Counted from the stretch's first letter, positions 1 through 9,412 are shown. The stretch: DNA of 64,000 nucleotides from Chitinophagaceae bacterium UBA7600 (GCA_002478885.1 DLKC01000093.1:1-64000); one strand, 5' to 3'. Made by a program: numbers and translations. Notes: a model not told the origin generated them from the sequence alone.

Positions 1-48
1 ACCCTCTGATTAACAGTCAGATGCTCTAACCAACTGAGCTACTGAGGA
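1..48 (-). tRNA. tRNA-Asn (GTT), 5' part only
   Basis: Read on the minus strand this begins TCCTCAGTAGCTCAGTTGG, a typical acceptor stem and D-arm, followed by a five-pair anticodon stem (TCTGA/TCAGA) around the loop CTGTTAA. The anticodon is GTT, giving asparagine. The variable loop, T-arm and 3' acceptor strand lie before the window start. The 5' end is placed at position 48 from the acceptor stem. Confidence 0.9.
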
Positions 49-127
49 ATCCTTTATTTTCCCTTTCGGGGCTGCAAAAATAGGAGATTTTGGTTTGTAG
101 CCAAATGCTTTCAATTATTTTTTTAGA

Positions 128-481
128 TCAAAAGCCAAAGAGACCTTTTTCTTCCATCCCGATATAAATGCCGTCGGCACGTTGTTCAATGGGCCAGTGT
201 TTGAGAAAATAGCCTTCACCGCTTACGTTTCTTCCGTTCCGGGGATTGAAACGATAACGGTGTAAGGGGCAAACAAGATTTCCTGCAGCATCCATAAAAC
301 CTTCTGAGATAATGCCGCCTGCATGCGGACATTTATTTGCGCAGGCAAAGAGGTCTTTATCTTTCCGGGCGATTGTTATTGTTTTATCTGCGACCTGAAT
401 TGTGGTCATATTATTGGCGGCAAACTGAAATTCTGTAACTGACTCAGCAATTTTTGTCCATTTATACCTGCCTGTATTCAT
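128..481 (-). CDS. Rieske-type [2Fe-2S] ferredoxin-like protein
   Basis: A 117-residue soluble protein with both Rieske cluster boxes: C-P-H at about residues 50-52 and C-P-L-H at about 71-74. These supply the two Cys and two His ligands of a [2Fe-2S] cluster. The length matches stand-alone ferredoxin components of the NirD/dioxygenase-ferredoxin type rather than a cytochrome bc1 subunit; there is no signal peptide or membrane anchor. No oxygenase or reductase partner is adjacent, so the redox partner is unknown. It starts at an ATG and lies just downstream of the tRNA on the complementary strand. Confidence 0.85.
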   Translation of the reverse strand: MNTGRYKWTKIAESVTEFQFAANNMTTIQVADKTITIARKDKDLFACANKCPHAGGIISEGFMDAAGNLVCPLHRYRFNPRNGRNVSGEGYFLKHWPIEQRADGIYIGMEEKGLFGF

Positions 482-563
482 AAGAATTCAAAGTTCTTGC
501 GAAACGCCGGACTACTCAAATGATTTTTGGGCAGCCTTTTTCCTGTTCCATTCAGCACAGCAG

Positions 564-618
564 CTGAAGTGTGCGACGCAAGGGAAGTTGGGATAAGTAT
601 TACCGCCGGGTTCAAAAA
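564..618 (+). repeat. Interspersed GTGCGACGCAA repeat, copy 1 (+)
   Basis: The exact core is at 571-581. The outer end GCCGGGTTCAAAA is at 605-617, a form shared with several other copies. Confidence 0.8.
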
Positions 619-678
619 GTGGTTTCTTCCGGTCTTAAAAAAAAGTCCTCTTAAATTTATAAATGTAATAATAACACT

Positions 679-686
679 TATCTTTA
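679..686 (+). promoter_or_regulatory. Possible -7 box upstream of the first arabinosidase
   Basis: TATCTTTA matches the Bacteroidota -7 consensus TAnnTTTG in seven of eight positions and lies 40 bp before the ATG at 726. I see no clear -33 TTG at the expected spacing, so this is weak. Confidence 0.3.
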
Positions 687-725
687 ATCCCCGCAAACTC
701 TTGCCATCATATTAAAATCGTTATT

Positions 726-2273
726 ATGAAATTTAACCGCTTGCCATTCCTTGCGTCCTCATTATTCCTTTACGTTACTGCATTCGCGCAGCAAACCAAC
801 ATCGTAGTGAACACTGCAGATGCGATCACTACTATCAATAAAAATATATATGGCCACTTCGCTGAACACCTGGGCCATTGCATTTATGGAGGTTTTTATG
901 TTGGCGATACCAGCAAAACCATTCCCAATACAGACGGTGTGCGTAATGATATTATTGACGCACTGAAAAAGCTAAAGATCCCGAACCTGCGCTGGCCCGG
1001 TGGATGTTTTGCAGATACTTACCACTGGAAGGATGGCGTAGGCCCTCAAAGCAAGCGGCCAACGATCGTAAACAGGTGGTGGGGAGGTGTTACCGAAGAC
1101 AACAGTTTTGGAACACATAACTTTTTAAACATGTGCGAACTGCTTGGTGCAGAGCCTTACCTCACCGGCAATGTAGGCAGCGGTTCCCCGCAGGAAATGG
1201 CAGATTGGGTGCAATATGTAAACTTCGATGGTAAAAGCCCCATGAGCGATTGGCGCAAACAGAATGGCAGGGAGCAACCATGGAAAGTTAAATTCTGGGG
1301 TATCGGCAACGAGGCCTGGGGCTGCGGCGGAAACATGCGTCCCGAATATTATGCCGATGAATTTCGCAAGTTCGCGACTTTTATGACCGACTGGGGAAAC
1401 ACGGGCGGACTTGTCAGGATTGCTTCCGGTGCAAGCGATGCAGATTATAACTGGACAGAAACATTAATGAAAAATATCCCTGTTGATATGCTTGGCGGAC
1501 TTGGTGTGCACCACTACTCGATTATCGATTGGAACAAGAAAAGCTCCGCAACCGAATTTACCGAAGACCAGTATTTCGCCACCATGAAAAGCGCTTTGCA
1601 AATGGATGAACTCGTAACTAAGCACGCTGCCATAATGGATAAATACGACCCAAAGAAAAAAGTAGCAATGGTTGTTGACGAATGGGGCGGGTGGTACGAT
1701 GTGGAGCCCGGCACTAATCCCGGCTTTTTATACCAGCAAAATACCATGCGTGATGCAATGATTGCGGGTGTTACACTTAATATTTTCAACAATCATGCAG
1801 ACCGCGTTCGCATGGCCAACCTTGCCCAGTGCATCAACGTGCTGCAGGCCGTGATTCTTACAGACAAAGAAAAAATGATCCTTACGCCAACCTACCATGT
1901 AATGGAAATGTACAATGTGCACCAGGATGCGAAGCTGTTGCCGCTGAAAATTCTCAGCAGCGATTACGTGCTGGGCAGCGAAAAGCTTCCCGCCGTTTCT
2001 GCCTCAGCTTCAAAAGATGCTGCGGGTAAAACCCATATTTCATTGGTAAATATTGATACAAAAAACACGCAAACAATTACCGTTAGCCTGGAAGGCGGGC
2101 AGTACGCCTCTGTAACAGGAAGAATTCTCACTTCAGCAAAGCTGCAGAACTACAATTCTTTTGAAGAGCCCAACAAAATAACGCCGGCAGCTTTTAACGG
2201 GGCCAGTTTAAAAGCAAATACATTAACTGTTAAACTGCCTCCTTTTTCTGTAGTGGTGCTTGAATTGAAATAA
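726..2273 (+). CDS. Secreted alpha-L-arabinofuranosidase, GH51
   Basis: This 515-residue enzyme should release terminal alpha-L-arabinofuranose from arabinan, arabinoxylan or arabinogalactan side chains. A Sec signal peptide covers about residues 1-21 (cleavage after AFA). A GH51 (beta/alpha)8 barrel follows, with the acid/base Glu196 in GIGNEAWG and the nucleophile Glu319 in VVDEWGGWY. A beta-sandwich ends the protein (about 400-515). The length is normal for short GH51 members. It is the first gene of the arabinose locus and is followed by a second, differently built GH51 enzyme. The signal peptide points to periplasmic or surface action. Family assignment is firm; linkage preference cannot be read from sequence. 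Confidence 0.93.
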   Translation: MKFNRLPFLASSLFLYVTAFAQQTNIVVNTADAITTINKNIYGHFAEHLGHCIYGGFYVGDTSKTIPNTDGVRNDIIDALKKLKIPNLRWPGGCFADTYHWKDGVGPQSKRPTIVNRWWGGVTEDNSFGTHNFLNMCELLGAEPYLTGNVGSGSPQEMADWVQYVNFDGKSPMSDWRKQNGREQPWKVKFWGIGNEAWGCGGNMRPEYYADEFRKFATFMTDWGNTGGLVRIASGASDADYNWTETLMKNIPVDMLGGLGVHHYSIIDWNKKSSATEFTEDQYFATMKSALQMDELVTKHAAIMDKYDPKKKVAMVVDEWGGWYDVEPGTNPGFLYQQNTMRDAMIAGVTLNIFNNHADRVRMANLAQCINVLQAVILTDKEKMILTPTYHVMEMYNVHQDAKLLPLKILSSDYVLGSEKLPAVSASASKDAAGKTHISLVNIDTKNTQTITVSLEGGQYASVTGRILTSAKLQNYNSFEEPNKITPAAFNGASLKANTLTVKLPPFSVVVLELK

Positions 2274-2275
2274 GG

Positions 2276-2463
2276 TTTTTTGAGCCGGGCAGCAGAACAG
2301 AAACCGGCTTATGTTGCGTCGCACCCTTCGGCTGCAGAATGCCTGTTCACCAGGCGTAGCAGGTTAAACTTTAGATCATTTCACGGTTCATGAACAGATG
2401 AACAATGTGCCGAACCTTGAAGTGAGTGCCACAACAGGCGATGCCACAATTGCAAAAGCCGGC
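2276..2463. repeat. Interspersed repeat, inverted pair (copy 2)
   Basis: The left half has the exact core TTGCGTCGCAC at 2314-2324 and a GCCGGGC outer end at 2284. The right half has the diverged core GTGAGTGCCACAA at 2422-2434, then GGCGATGCC and a GCCGGC outer end at 2458-2463. The pair fills most of the gap between the two GH51 genes. Confidence 0.75.
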
Positions 2464-2494
2464 ACACAAATAAAACATGCAATAATACCGCAGT

Positions 2495-4474
2495 ATGAAA
2501 ATATATAAGCGCTTATGCTATTTACTTGCCCTGGTCGCCTGCATTAATGCACATGCACAACATTCGCTTGTAGTAAAAGTAAACGAACCCAAAGGCGACA
2601 TACAGAAAACCATGTGGGGCATTTTTTTCGAAGACATCAACATGGGCGCCGACGGCGGTATTTATGCCGAACTGGTAAAGAACCGTTCCTTTGAATTTTA
2701 CCGTCCGCTGATGGGCTGGAAAGTAAACCAGAAAAATTTCAGGGAGGGCGCTGTGCTGGTAATGAACCGCAAGGCGAATGATAGCGCAAACCCACGATTC
2801 ATAAGGGTTACAGCTGCAGGTGGCTCAAAGGGCGACTTTGGCATGACCAATGAAGGCTTTCGTGGCATGGGTATAAAAAAAGACCTGCGTTATGATTTTT
2901 CCGTTCAGTATAGGCAAGTGAATCCCGGTATAAAAATGCATGTGGAACTGGTGGACAGTACAGGAATGGTTTTGGGTGGCACTACGGTTGCAACCGATGC
3001 GCCCGATACCAACTGGCATAAAGCAACTGCGTCTTTCACGGCAAATGCAACAGTTATGAGGGCGAAGATGAACCTGTGGTTCGAAGGCAGCGGTGTGATC
3101 GATCTTGATATGGTATCGCTCTTCCCCTCCGATACCTGGAAGAACAGGCCCGGTGGTTTGAGAGCCGATATGGTGCAAAAACTCGCTGATCTTAAACCCG
3201 GTTTTATCCGTTTTCCCGGTGGTTGTATCGTGGAAGGATTTGATTTGTCGCAACGTTACCAATGGAAGAAAACCGTTGGCCCGGTTGAGCAAAGGCAACT
3301 GATCATTAACCGGTGGAATACAGAATTTACTGACCGTTTAACACCCGATTATTATCAAACATTCGGGCTTGGTTTCTTTGAATATTTTCAGTTGGCAGAA
3401 GATATCGGTGCAGAAGCATTGCCTATTCTCAACTGTGGCATGGCCTGCCAGTTCAATTCCTGCGAACTGGTACCACTCGATCAGTTGGGACCTTATGTGC
3501 AGGATGCACTGGACCTGATTGAGTTTGCCAACGGCGATGTGTCAACCAAATGGGGAAAGCTTCGTGCCGATATGGGGCACCCGGCTCCATTCCGTCTCAA
3601 AATGATGGGTATTGGCAATGAAAACTGGGGACCCCAGTATGTGGAACGCCTTAAAATTTTCACCAAAGCGATCAAGGAAAAATATCCTGACTTTAAACTG
3701 GTGAACAGCTCAGGAACAGATCCCAATGGCCAGCGTTTCGATTTCCTGAACACGGAACTACGCCATATGAATGCCGACCTGATAGATGAACATTACTACC
3801 GTCCGCCTTCATGGTTTTTCAGCAACGCAAAACGATACGATACGTTCCCCCGCAACGCTTCAAAAATATTCGCAGGCGAATACGCTTCCCATTACAGCTG
3901 GGATATTGACGGCACGCTGCGCAACAACTGGATCGCCGCTTTATCAGAGGCTGCTTATATGACCGGGCTGGAGCGCAATGCAGATGTGGTAAGCATGGCA
4001 TCGTATGCGCCTTTGTTTGCGCATGTGGATGGCTGGCAGTGGTCACCTGATTTGATCTGGGTAAACAACCTGCAGTCTTACGGCACCCCCAATTATTACG
4101 TGCAGCAACTCTTCTCAGTGAATAAGGGAAATAAGATTTTACCCATCACTATGAACAATATGGTGATCGCCGGGCAGGATAGTTTGTATGCTACTGCCTG
4201 TTTTGATACGGCCACTAATGAAATAATTGTAAAGCTGGTAAATGCTTCTGCCAATGCGCAGGTTGGATCAATCAATCTTGCGGGTGTAAAAAAACTAGCC
4301 AAAGAAGGCTCGCTCACCGTATTAAAAAGTGAAGACCTGCTGACAGCAAATTCCTTTGATCAACCGCAGAAAGTTGCGCCGCAACAATCAGCCATACCTG
4401 TTAAAGGAAAAGATATCGTTTTAAACGCTGCACCTTATTCGCTTAATATCGTAAGAGTGAAGATGGAAAAGTAG
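2495..4474 (+). CDS. Secreted alpha-L-arabinofuranosidase, GH51 with N-terminal sugar-binding module
   Basis: A 659-residue enzyme of the larger GH51 type. A signal peptide covers about residues 1-21 (NAHA/QHS). The N-terminal part contains a CBM4_9-like jelly-roll insert at about 85-210, before the catalytic barrel resumes at GFIRFPGGC (about 236). The acid/base is Glu376 in GIGNENWG and the nucleophile is Glu462 in FAGEYASH. A C-terminal beta-sandwich runs from about 560. It differs enough from the upstream GH51 protein that a recent duplication is unlikely, so the two probably cleave different linkages. It is followed after 44 bp by the GH29 gene, consistent with one operon. The ATG start is supported by the signal peptide directly after it. 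Confidence 0.92.
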   Translation: MKIYKRLCYLLALVACINAHAQHSLVVKVNEPKGDIQKTMWGIFFEDINMGADGGIYAELVKNRSFEFYRPLMGWKVNQKNFREGAVLVMNRKANDSANPRFIRVTAAGGSKGDFGMTNEGFRGMGIKKDLRYDFSVQYRQVNPGIKMHVELVDSTGMVLGGTTVATDAPDTNWHKATASFTANATVMRAKMNLWFEGSGVIDLDMVSLFPSDTWKNRPGGLRADMVQKLADLKPGFIRFPGGCIVEGFDLSQRYQWKKTVGPVEQRQLIINRWNTEFTDRLTPDYYQTFGLGFFEYFQLAEDIGAEALPILNCGMACQFNSCELVPLDQLGPYVQDALDLIEFANGDVSTKWGKLRADMGHPAPFRLKMMGIGNENWGPQYVERLKIFTKAIKEKYPDFKLVNSSGTDPNGQRFDFLNTELRHMNADLIDEHYYRPPSWFFSNAKRYDTFPRNASKIFAGEYASHYSWDIDGTLRNNWIAALSEAAYMTGLERNADVVSMASYAPLFAHVDGWQWSPDLIWVNNLQSYGTPNYYVQQLFSVNKGNKILPITMNNMVIAGQDSLYATACFDTATNEIIVKLVNASANAQVGSINLAGVKKLAKEGSLTVLKSEDLLTANSFDQPQKVAPQQSAIPVKGKDIVLNAAPYSLNIVRVKMEK

Positions 4475-4518
4475 GAGCAGCATGTGTTTATCAATCACCT
4501 TGTTCAAAAACAACTGTT

Positions 4519-5994
4519 ATGAAATCTAAGATTGTCTTAGCTACATTCATCATGATGAGTTGCTTTAGCTGGCAGCCTCTGTTTGCACAGTCACCCAAAT
4601 ACCAGCCAACATGGGAGTCACTGGAAAATTACCAGGTGCCTGACTGGTTCAGGGATGCCAAGTTTGGCATTTTTATTCACTGGGGCGTTTATTCTGTTCC
4701 CGCATTTGGCAGTGAGTGGTACCCCCGCCAGATGTACCAGAAAGATTCAAAGGAATACCAGCACCATATTGCAACTTATGGTACCCAGGATAAGTTTGGC
4801 TATAAGGATTTTATTCCGATGTTCAAGGCAGAGAAATTCAATGCAGATAAATGGGCTGATCTGTTTAAAAAAGCCGGCGCAAAGTATGTGGTGCCGGTTG
4901 CAGAACATCATGACGGATTCCCGATGTACAATACATCGCTTTCAAGATGGAATGCTTACAATATGGGACCGAAAAGAGATGTAGTAGGCGAAATAGCCGA
5001 GGCAGTAAAAAAGCAGGGATTGATATTGGGTGTTTCCTCTCACCGCATAGAACATTGGTGGTTTATGAATGGTGGCCGCGATTTTAACTCAGACGTTAAT
5101 GATCCGGCTTATGCCGATTTCTATGGCCCCGCCACCAAAGAGAATCCATGGGATACTTTACAAAAACCAAAAGTATCAGCAGAGTATATGAACGACTGGC
5201 TGATGCGTGACATTGAACTGGTGAATAAATACCATCCGCAGTTGTTCTGGTTCGACTGGTGGATAGAACAAAAAGAAATGGAACCGTACAGGAAATCTTT
5301 TGCCGCCTATTACTATAACCAGGGGCTTGCCTGGAACAAAGGCGTGGTGATCAACTACAAAAATGAATCTTATCCCGGCCATACGGCAGTGCTTGACCTG
5401 GAGCGTGGTAAACTTGGCGGTATCCGTGAAATGGCATGGCAAACAGATGATGCCATCGGCAATAATTCATGGGGCTATGCAGCAGGCAATACATTCAAAA
5501 GTGTTCAATACGTGGTAACAAATCTTATCGATATCGTTAGTAAGAATGGCAACCTGTTGCTGAATATCGGGCCAAGATCAGATGGCACTATTACAGAAGA
5601 AGAAACCAATGTATTGCTCGGAACCGGTAAATGGCTTAATGTAAACGGAGAAGCAATTTATGGAACAAGGCCATGGAAAGTATTTGGCGAAGGGCCAACG
5701 GAATCGGCCAGTGGTTCTTTTGCAGACCAGAAGATTCCTTTTAATGCCAAAGACATCCGCTTTACTACTAAAGGCAAAACCTTGTATGCAATTGCTATGG
5801 GTTTGCCAACAGAAAATACCACGATCAATTCACTTGGCTTAAAGCAGGGCAATGGCAAAATCGCTTCGGTAAAAATGGTGGGAAGTACTCAACCGGTTAA
5901 ATGGAAACAGCAGGATGATGCATTGGTGATTGAACCATTCAAAAACTACCCGTCGGCAAATGCTGTTGTTTACAAAATTGAATTTGCTAAATAA
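4519..5994 (+). CDS. Secreted alpha-L-fucosidase-like enzyme, GH29
   Basis: A 491-residue enzyme with a signal peptide (about 1-23) and the GH29 opening signature WFRDAKFGIFIHWG at about 43-56. The HHDGF motif is at about 130-134, and the probable nucleophile Asp246 is in LFWFDWW. The C-terminal beta-sandwich covers about 380-490. The family removes alpha-linked L-fucose. In this arabinoside locus a fucosylated arabinogalactan or pectin side chain is a plausible target (inference). The WFDWW form instead of WFDGG is common in Bacteroidota members. It ends 1 bp before the next ATG, so translation is probably coupled to the GH27 gene. Confidence 0.88.
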   Translation: MKSKIVLATFIMMSCFSWQPLFAQSPKYQPTWESLENYQVPDWFRDAKFGIFIHWGVYSVPAFGSEWYPRQMYQKDSKEYQHHIATYGTQDKFGYKDFIPMFKAEKFNADKWADLFKKAGAKYVVPVAEHHDGFPMYNTSLSRWNAYNMGPKRDVVGEIAEAVKKQGLILGVSSHRIEHWWFMNGGRDFNSDVNDPAYADFYGPATKENPWDTLQKPKVSAEYMNDWLMRDIELVNKYHPQLFWFDWWIEQKEMEPYRKSFAAYYYNQGLAWNKGVVINYKNESYPGHTAVLDLERGKLGGIREMAWQTDDAIGNNSWGYAAGNTFKSVQYVVTNLIDIVSKNGNLLLNIGPRSDGTITEEETNVLLGTGKWLNVNGEAIYGTRPWKVFGEGPTESASGSFADQKIPFNAKDIRFTTKGKTLYAIAMGLPTENTTINSLGLKQGNGKIASVKMVGSTQPVKWKQQDDALVIEPFKNYPSANAVVYKIEFAK

Positions 5995-5995
5995 T

Positions 5996-7357
5996 ATGAG
6001 AGTATTACTGGTAATTGCTGTGCTGTTTTTTTCTTTAGCGGTTTTCAGCCAGGTGGCACAAACACCACCGATGGGATGGAACAGTTATAACTGTTTTGGA
6101 TCAGCCGTGCATGAAGATGAAGTAAAGGGTAACGCAGATTATATGGCCGCTCGTTTGAAACAATATGGATGGCAATATATAGTGGTTGATTTTTTATGGT
6201 CTTACGATAATCCTCCAGGAAGCACCATCGGCAACCCTTTTCAAAAGCAACTAGACGATGGATCTTATGTGCCCTGGCTTACAATGGATGAATATGGAAG
6301 GCTGTTGCCCAATATCAATAAGTTTCCCTCGGCCTTTGGTGGCAAGGGTTTTAAACCGCTTGGCGACTATATTCATTCACTCGGTTTAAAATTTGGTATA
6401 CATGTGATGCGTGGCATACCGCGGCAAGCAGTTTGGGCCAGGTCGAAAGTGTTGGGAGCAAACGGCATTACTGCTGATATGATCGCAGACACTTCCTCTA
6501 CCTGCCCATGGATGAACCATATGTACGGGTTAAACATGAGCAAACCCGGCGCACAGGAATACCTCAATTCCATATTGCAATTATATGCTTCATGGGGTGT
6601 TGATTTTATCAAAGTCGATGATATTGCCCGCCCCTACAGCGTGAAAGAAATTGAAGGGTATAAAAAAGCAATTGAGAATAGCGGCAGGCCAATAGTGCTG
6701 AGTATTTCGCCCGGCGAAACACCGTTGGCGCAGTCAGCACATGTGCAGCAATATGCCAATATGTGGCGCATGGCCGATGATTTCTGGGATAGCTGGCCTG
6801 AAATGCTCAAGATGTTTGACTATGCAAAGTCATGGGAAGGCAAAGGTGGTCCCGGCCACTGGCCCGATTGTGATATGATACAAATCGGGAAGCTTTCCAA
6901 ACGCGGCCCTGTTGGCCCGGAGCGTTATAGCCGTTTCAACGAAGATGAATTGCTCACGCACATGACATTCTGGTGTATTTACCGCTCGCCTTTGATGCTT
7001 GGTGGCAACCTTCCTGAAAACAGGGAAACAGAGAATAGGCTGTTTACCAATGAGGAAGTGCTTGCTGTAAACCAGCAAGGCTATAATCCACGCCAGTTGT
7101 ATAAAGCCAATGGCAGCATGATCTGGATATCTGATGCACCTGGCACAGGTGATAAATATGTCGCGCTATTCAACATCAGCGACACGGTGCAATCAGTTAA
7201 ACTGGATTTTACCGCGGCCGGTTTAAAAGGAAAGATTCGGGTCAGGGACTTGTGGAATAAAAGAGACACCGGTGTTTACAGCAAGGAGTTTACACAACAG
7301 ATCAATGCGCATGGCGCCCTGCTTTTAAAGTTGAGCGGGGTTACAAATAACAAATGA
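5996..7357 (+). CDS. Secreted GH27 enzyme (alpha-galactosidase or beta-L-arabinopyranosidase)
   Basis: A 453-residue clan-D glycosidase. The ATG at 5996, one base after the GH29 stop, begins a clean signal peptide (about 1-18, VFS/QVA). The earlier in-frame codon at 5930 lies inside the GH29 gene and is rejected. The GH27 hallmark PPMGWNSYNCFG starts at about residue 24. The nucleophile is probably Asp208 in IKVDD and the acid/base Asp262 in RMADDFWDSW. A C-terminal beta domain is present (about 370-453). GH27 includes alpha-galactosidases and beta-L-arabinopyranosidases, two sugars that differ only at C6. The arabinose context makes the second activity worth testing, but sequence alone does not decide. 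Confidence 0.88.
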   Translation: MRVLLVIAVLFFSLAVFSQVAQTPPMGWNSYNCFGSAVHEDEVKGNADYMAARLKQYGWQYIVVDFLWSYDNPPGSTIGNPFQKQLDDGSYVPWLTMDEYGRLLPNINKFPSAFGGKGFKPLGDYIHSLGLKFGIHVMRGIPRQAVWARSKVLGANGITADMIADTSSTCPWMNHMYGLNMSKPGAQEYLNSILQLYASWGVDFIKVDDIARPYSVKEIEGYKKAIENSGRPIVLSISPGETPLAQSAHVQQYANMWRMADDFWDSWPEMLKMFDYAKSWEGKGGPGHWPDCDMIQIGKLSKRGPVGPERYSRFNEDELLTHMTFWCIYRSPLMLGGNLPENRETENRLFTNEEVLAVNQQGYNPRQLYKANGSMIWISDAPGTGDKYVALFNISDTVQSVKLDFTAAGLKGKIRVRDLWNKRDTGVYSKEFTQQINAHGALLLKLSGVTNNK

Positions 7358-7402
7358 TATTTTTATCACTCTTAATAAAGAAAAATCATCAAAAACTTAA
7401 AC

Positions 7403-8536
7403 ATGAAATCAGCAGGTGCCATATTAGCTGCCGCAGTGTTATTCACAGCAGCATGCAACAATGCGACAGATAAAACTGAAGCGTCATCTCAAACAATTAA
7501 AGCAGGAATTATGAAAACAGATTGGGGCGAAGCCGATGGCCAACGCGTAAGCCTTTTTACGCTTACCAATGCAAAAGGTACTGAAGTAAAAATCAGTACT
7601 TATGGTGGCATTGTTACATCGTTTGTTACAGCCGATAAATCGGGTGGTAAGTCAAATATTGTGCTGGGGTTCGATAGCCTTAGCGGGTATCTTGCAAAGC
7701 CGCCATATTTTGGCGCATTGGTTGGCCGTTATGGCAACCGTATTGCCGATGGCAAGTTTACCCTCGATGGCAAAGACTATCACCTGGCAACCAACAATGG
7801 TAAAAACGCATTGCATGGCGGCTTGAAAGGTTTTGATAAAGTTGTCTGGGCCGCATCTGTTGCCAGCGACACCGTTCCATCCCTTACCCTTACTTACCTG
7901 AGCAAAGACGGTGAAGAAGGGTATCCCGGCAACCTTAATGTAACCGTTCAATACACGCTAACCGACGACAATGAATTAAAGATTGAATACACGGCGACAA
8001 CCGACAAGGCAACACCGGTGAACCTTACCAATCACAGCTATTTCAATCTAAGTGGCGATGTCAGCAAAGGTATTCTTGGTCACAGCCTGATGATCGATGC
8101 AGATGCTTACACGCCTGTTGACACAACGCTTATTCCTACCGGCGAGATCAAGGCGGTAAAAGGATCGCCGTTTGATTTTACCACCGCAAAGCCCATCGGC
8201 CGCGATATTGATTCCGTTCCCGGTGGATACGATCACAATTTTGTACTGAACAGCAAAGGCAATCAATTTGCGAAAGTGGCGGTCCTGTCTGATTCGACGA
8301 GTGGCCGCAGCCTCGAAGTATATACCGATCAGCCGGGGCTTCAATTTTACACCGGTAATTTCCTCGACGGGAAATTTACCAACAGGGATGGAAAGGCTAT
8401 CAACCAGCACGCAGCGCTGTGCATGGAAACGCAGCATTTTCCTGATTCACCGAATAAGCCAGCCTTTCCGTCAACGATCTTAAAGCCGGGCGAAACTTAT
8501 CATACGGTTACGGTTTATAAAATAGTGCTGCAATAA
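7403..8536 (+). CDS. galM: Aldose 1-epimerase (mutarotase), lipoprotein
   Basis: A 377-residue mutarotase that interconverts alpha and beta anomers of free aldoses. A lipoprotein signal ends in a lipobox FTAAC with the acylated Cys at residue 18, so the enzyme is probably membrane-anchored in the periplasm. Typical GalM motifs are seen: GGIVTSFVT, the GRYGNRI loop, NGKNALHGG with its active-site His, and VNLTNHSYFNL with the second His. A probable catalytic Glu lies near the C-terminus in CMETQHFPDSPN. Its place between glycosidases and arabinose kinase genes suggests it speeds equilibration of released L-arabinose or galactose before uptake. Confidence 0.9.
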   Translation: MKSAGAILAAAVLFTAACNNATDKTEASSQTIKAGIMKTDWGEADGQRVSLFTLTNAKGTEVKISTYGGIVTSFVTADKSGGKSNIVLGFDSLSGYLAKPPYFGALVGRYGNRIADGKFTLDGKDYHLATNNGKNALHGGLKGFDKVVWAASVASDTVPSLTLTYLSKDGEEGYPGNLNVTVQYTLTDDNELKIEYTATTDKATPVNLTNHSYFNLSGDVSKGILGHSLMIDADAYTPVDTTLIPTGEIKAVKGSPFDFTTAKPIGRDIDSVPGGYDHNFVLNSKGNQFAKVAVLSDSTSGRSLEVYTDQPGLQFYTGNFLDGKFTNRDGKAINQHAALCMETQHFPDSPNKPAFPSTILKPGETYHTVTVYKIVLQ

Positions 8537-8559
8537 TTTTATGGTACAAGCTGCATTGC

Positions 8560-8730
8560 CTGTGGCATCGCCGGTTGTGTCACTCACTTGTACGTTCTTT
8601 TATCAATCGTCAATAAAAAATGCGCATACAGTTATTGCATATGGCCTTCCCGATTGATGATCGGGGCTGAGAAAGCACAAGAGTGCGACGCAAGAAATGT
8701 TCCATAGCGCTACAAAGGCCGGGCTCCTGT
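8560..8730. repeat. Interspersed repeat, inverted pair (copy 3)
   Basis: The left half has the diverged core TTGTGTCACTCAC at 8575-8587, preceded by GGCATCGCC. The right half has the exact core GTGCGACGCAA at 8683-8693 and an outer GGCCGGGC. The inner flanks are CTTGTAC on the left and CACAAG on the right. Confidence 0.8.
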
Positions 8731-8755
8731 TTTTTTAATACAAACGAAAAGGTAC

Positions 8756-9412
8756 ATGCATAAAAAAGCATTTTTATTTGATCTCAACGGTACTATGATC
8801 GATGATATGGAATACCATGTGGTTGCGTGGTCTGATATTCTCAATAATGATTTGAAAGCCGGCTTGAGTTACAACGAAGTGAAGTCGCAGATGTATGGCA
8901 AAAACGATGAAGTACTTGCCCGAATTTTTGGCGAAGGCTATTTTCCGGCACAGCAGGTGCGTGAGCTTTCGGTTGAAAAAGAGCGTCGTTATCAACGCGC
9001 ATACTTGCCCCAACTGAGGCTTATCCACGGCTTACATGAATTTCTTGCGCAGGCAAAAGAACTGGGTATTCAACTGGCAATAGGATCGGCTGCTATTCCA
9101 TTCAACATCGATTTTGTGCTGGATAACCTTAACATCAGGGAGTATTTCGGTGCTATCGTAAGCGCCGATGATGTAGATATAAGCAAGCCTCATCCCGAGA
9201 CTTATTTAAAGTGCGCTGCGCAGTTGGGTGTGGCGCCATCTGAATGCCTCGTTTTTGAAGATGCGCCAAAAGGCGTGGAGGCTGCGATGAATGCAGGAAT
9301 GCAGGCCGTGGTGATAACGACCATGCACAAAGCGGGTGAGTTTGCTGCTTACAACAACATACAATGTTTCATTGAAAATTATGCTGCGTTAAACCCTGCA
9401 CAATTGCTGTAA
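8756..9412 (+). CDS. HAD-superfamily phosphatase, beta-phosphoglucomutase-like, with altered motif I
   Basis: A 218-residue cytoplasmic HAD subfamily I enzyme with an alpha-helical cap (about 15-85). Motif I reads FDLNGTMID, with nucleophile Asp9, but the usual acid/base Asp at +2 is Asn11. Motif II is IGSAA (Ser at about 115), motif III Lys is in ISKPHPETY and motif IV is VFEDAPKG. Known relatives include sugar-phosphate phosphatases and beta-phosphoglucomutase. The Asn change is expected to slow phosphoryl-group hydrolysis or shift the reaction. Lying between the mutarotase and ribulokinase genes, it may act on a pentose phosphate (inference). Substrate unknown. Confidence 0.8.
   Translation: MHKKAFLFDLNGTMIDDMEYHVVAWSDILNNDLKAGLSYNEVKSQMYGKNDEVLARIFGEGYFPAQQVRELSVEKERRYQRAYLPQLRLIHGLHEFLAQAKELGIQLAIGSAAIPFNIDFVLDNLNIREYFGAIVSADDVDISKPHPETYLKCAAQLGVAPSECLVFEDAPKGVEAAMNAGMQAVVITTMHKAGEFAAYNNIQCFIENYAALNPAQLL

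Noticed and set aside
478..696. Small frames on both strands in the gap after the Rieske gene
   Set aside because: They run through repeat copy 1 and have low-complexity, unrelated products.
2825..3298. A 157-codon minus-strand frame
   Set aside because: Antisense shadow of the second GH51 gene, with no family features.
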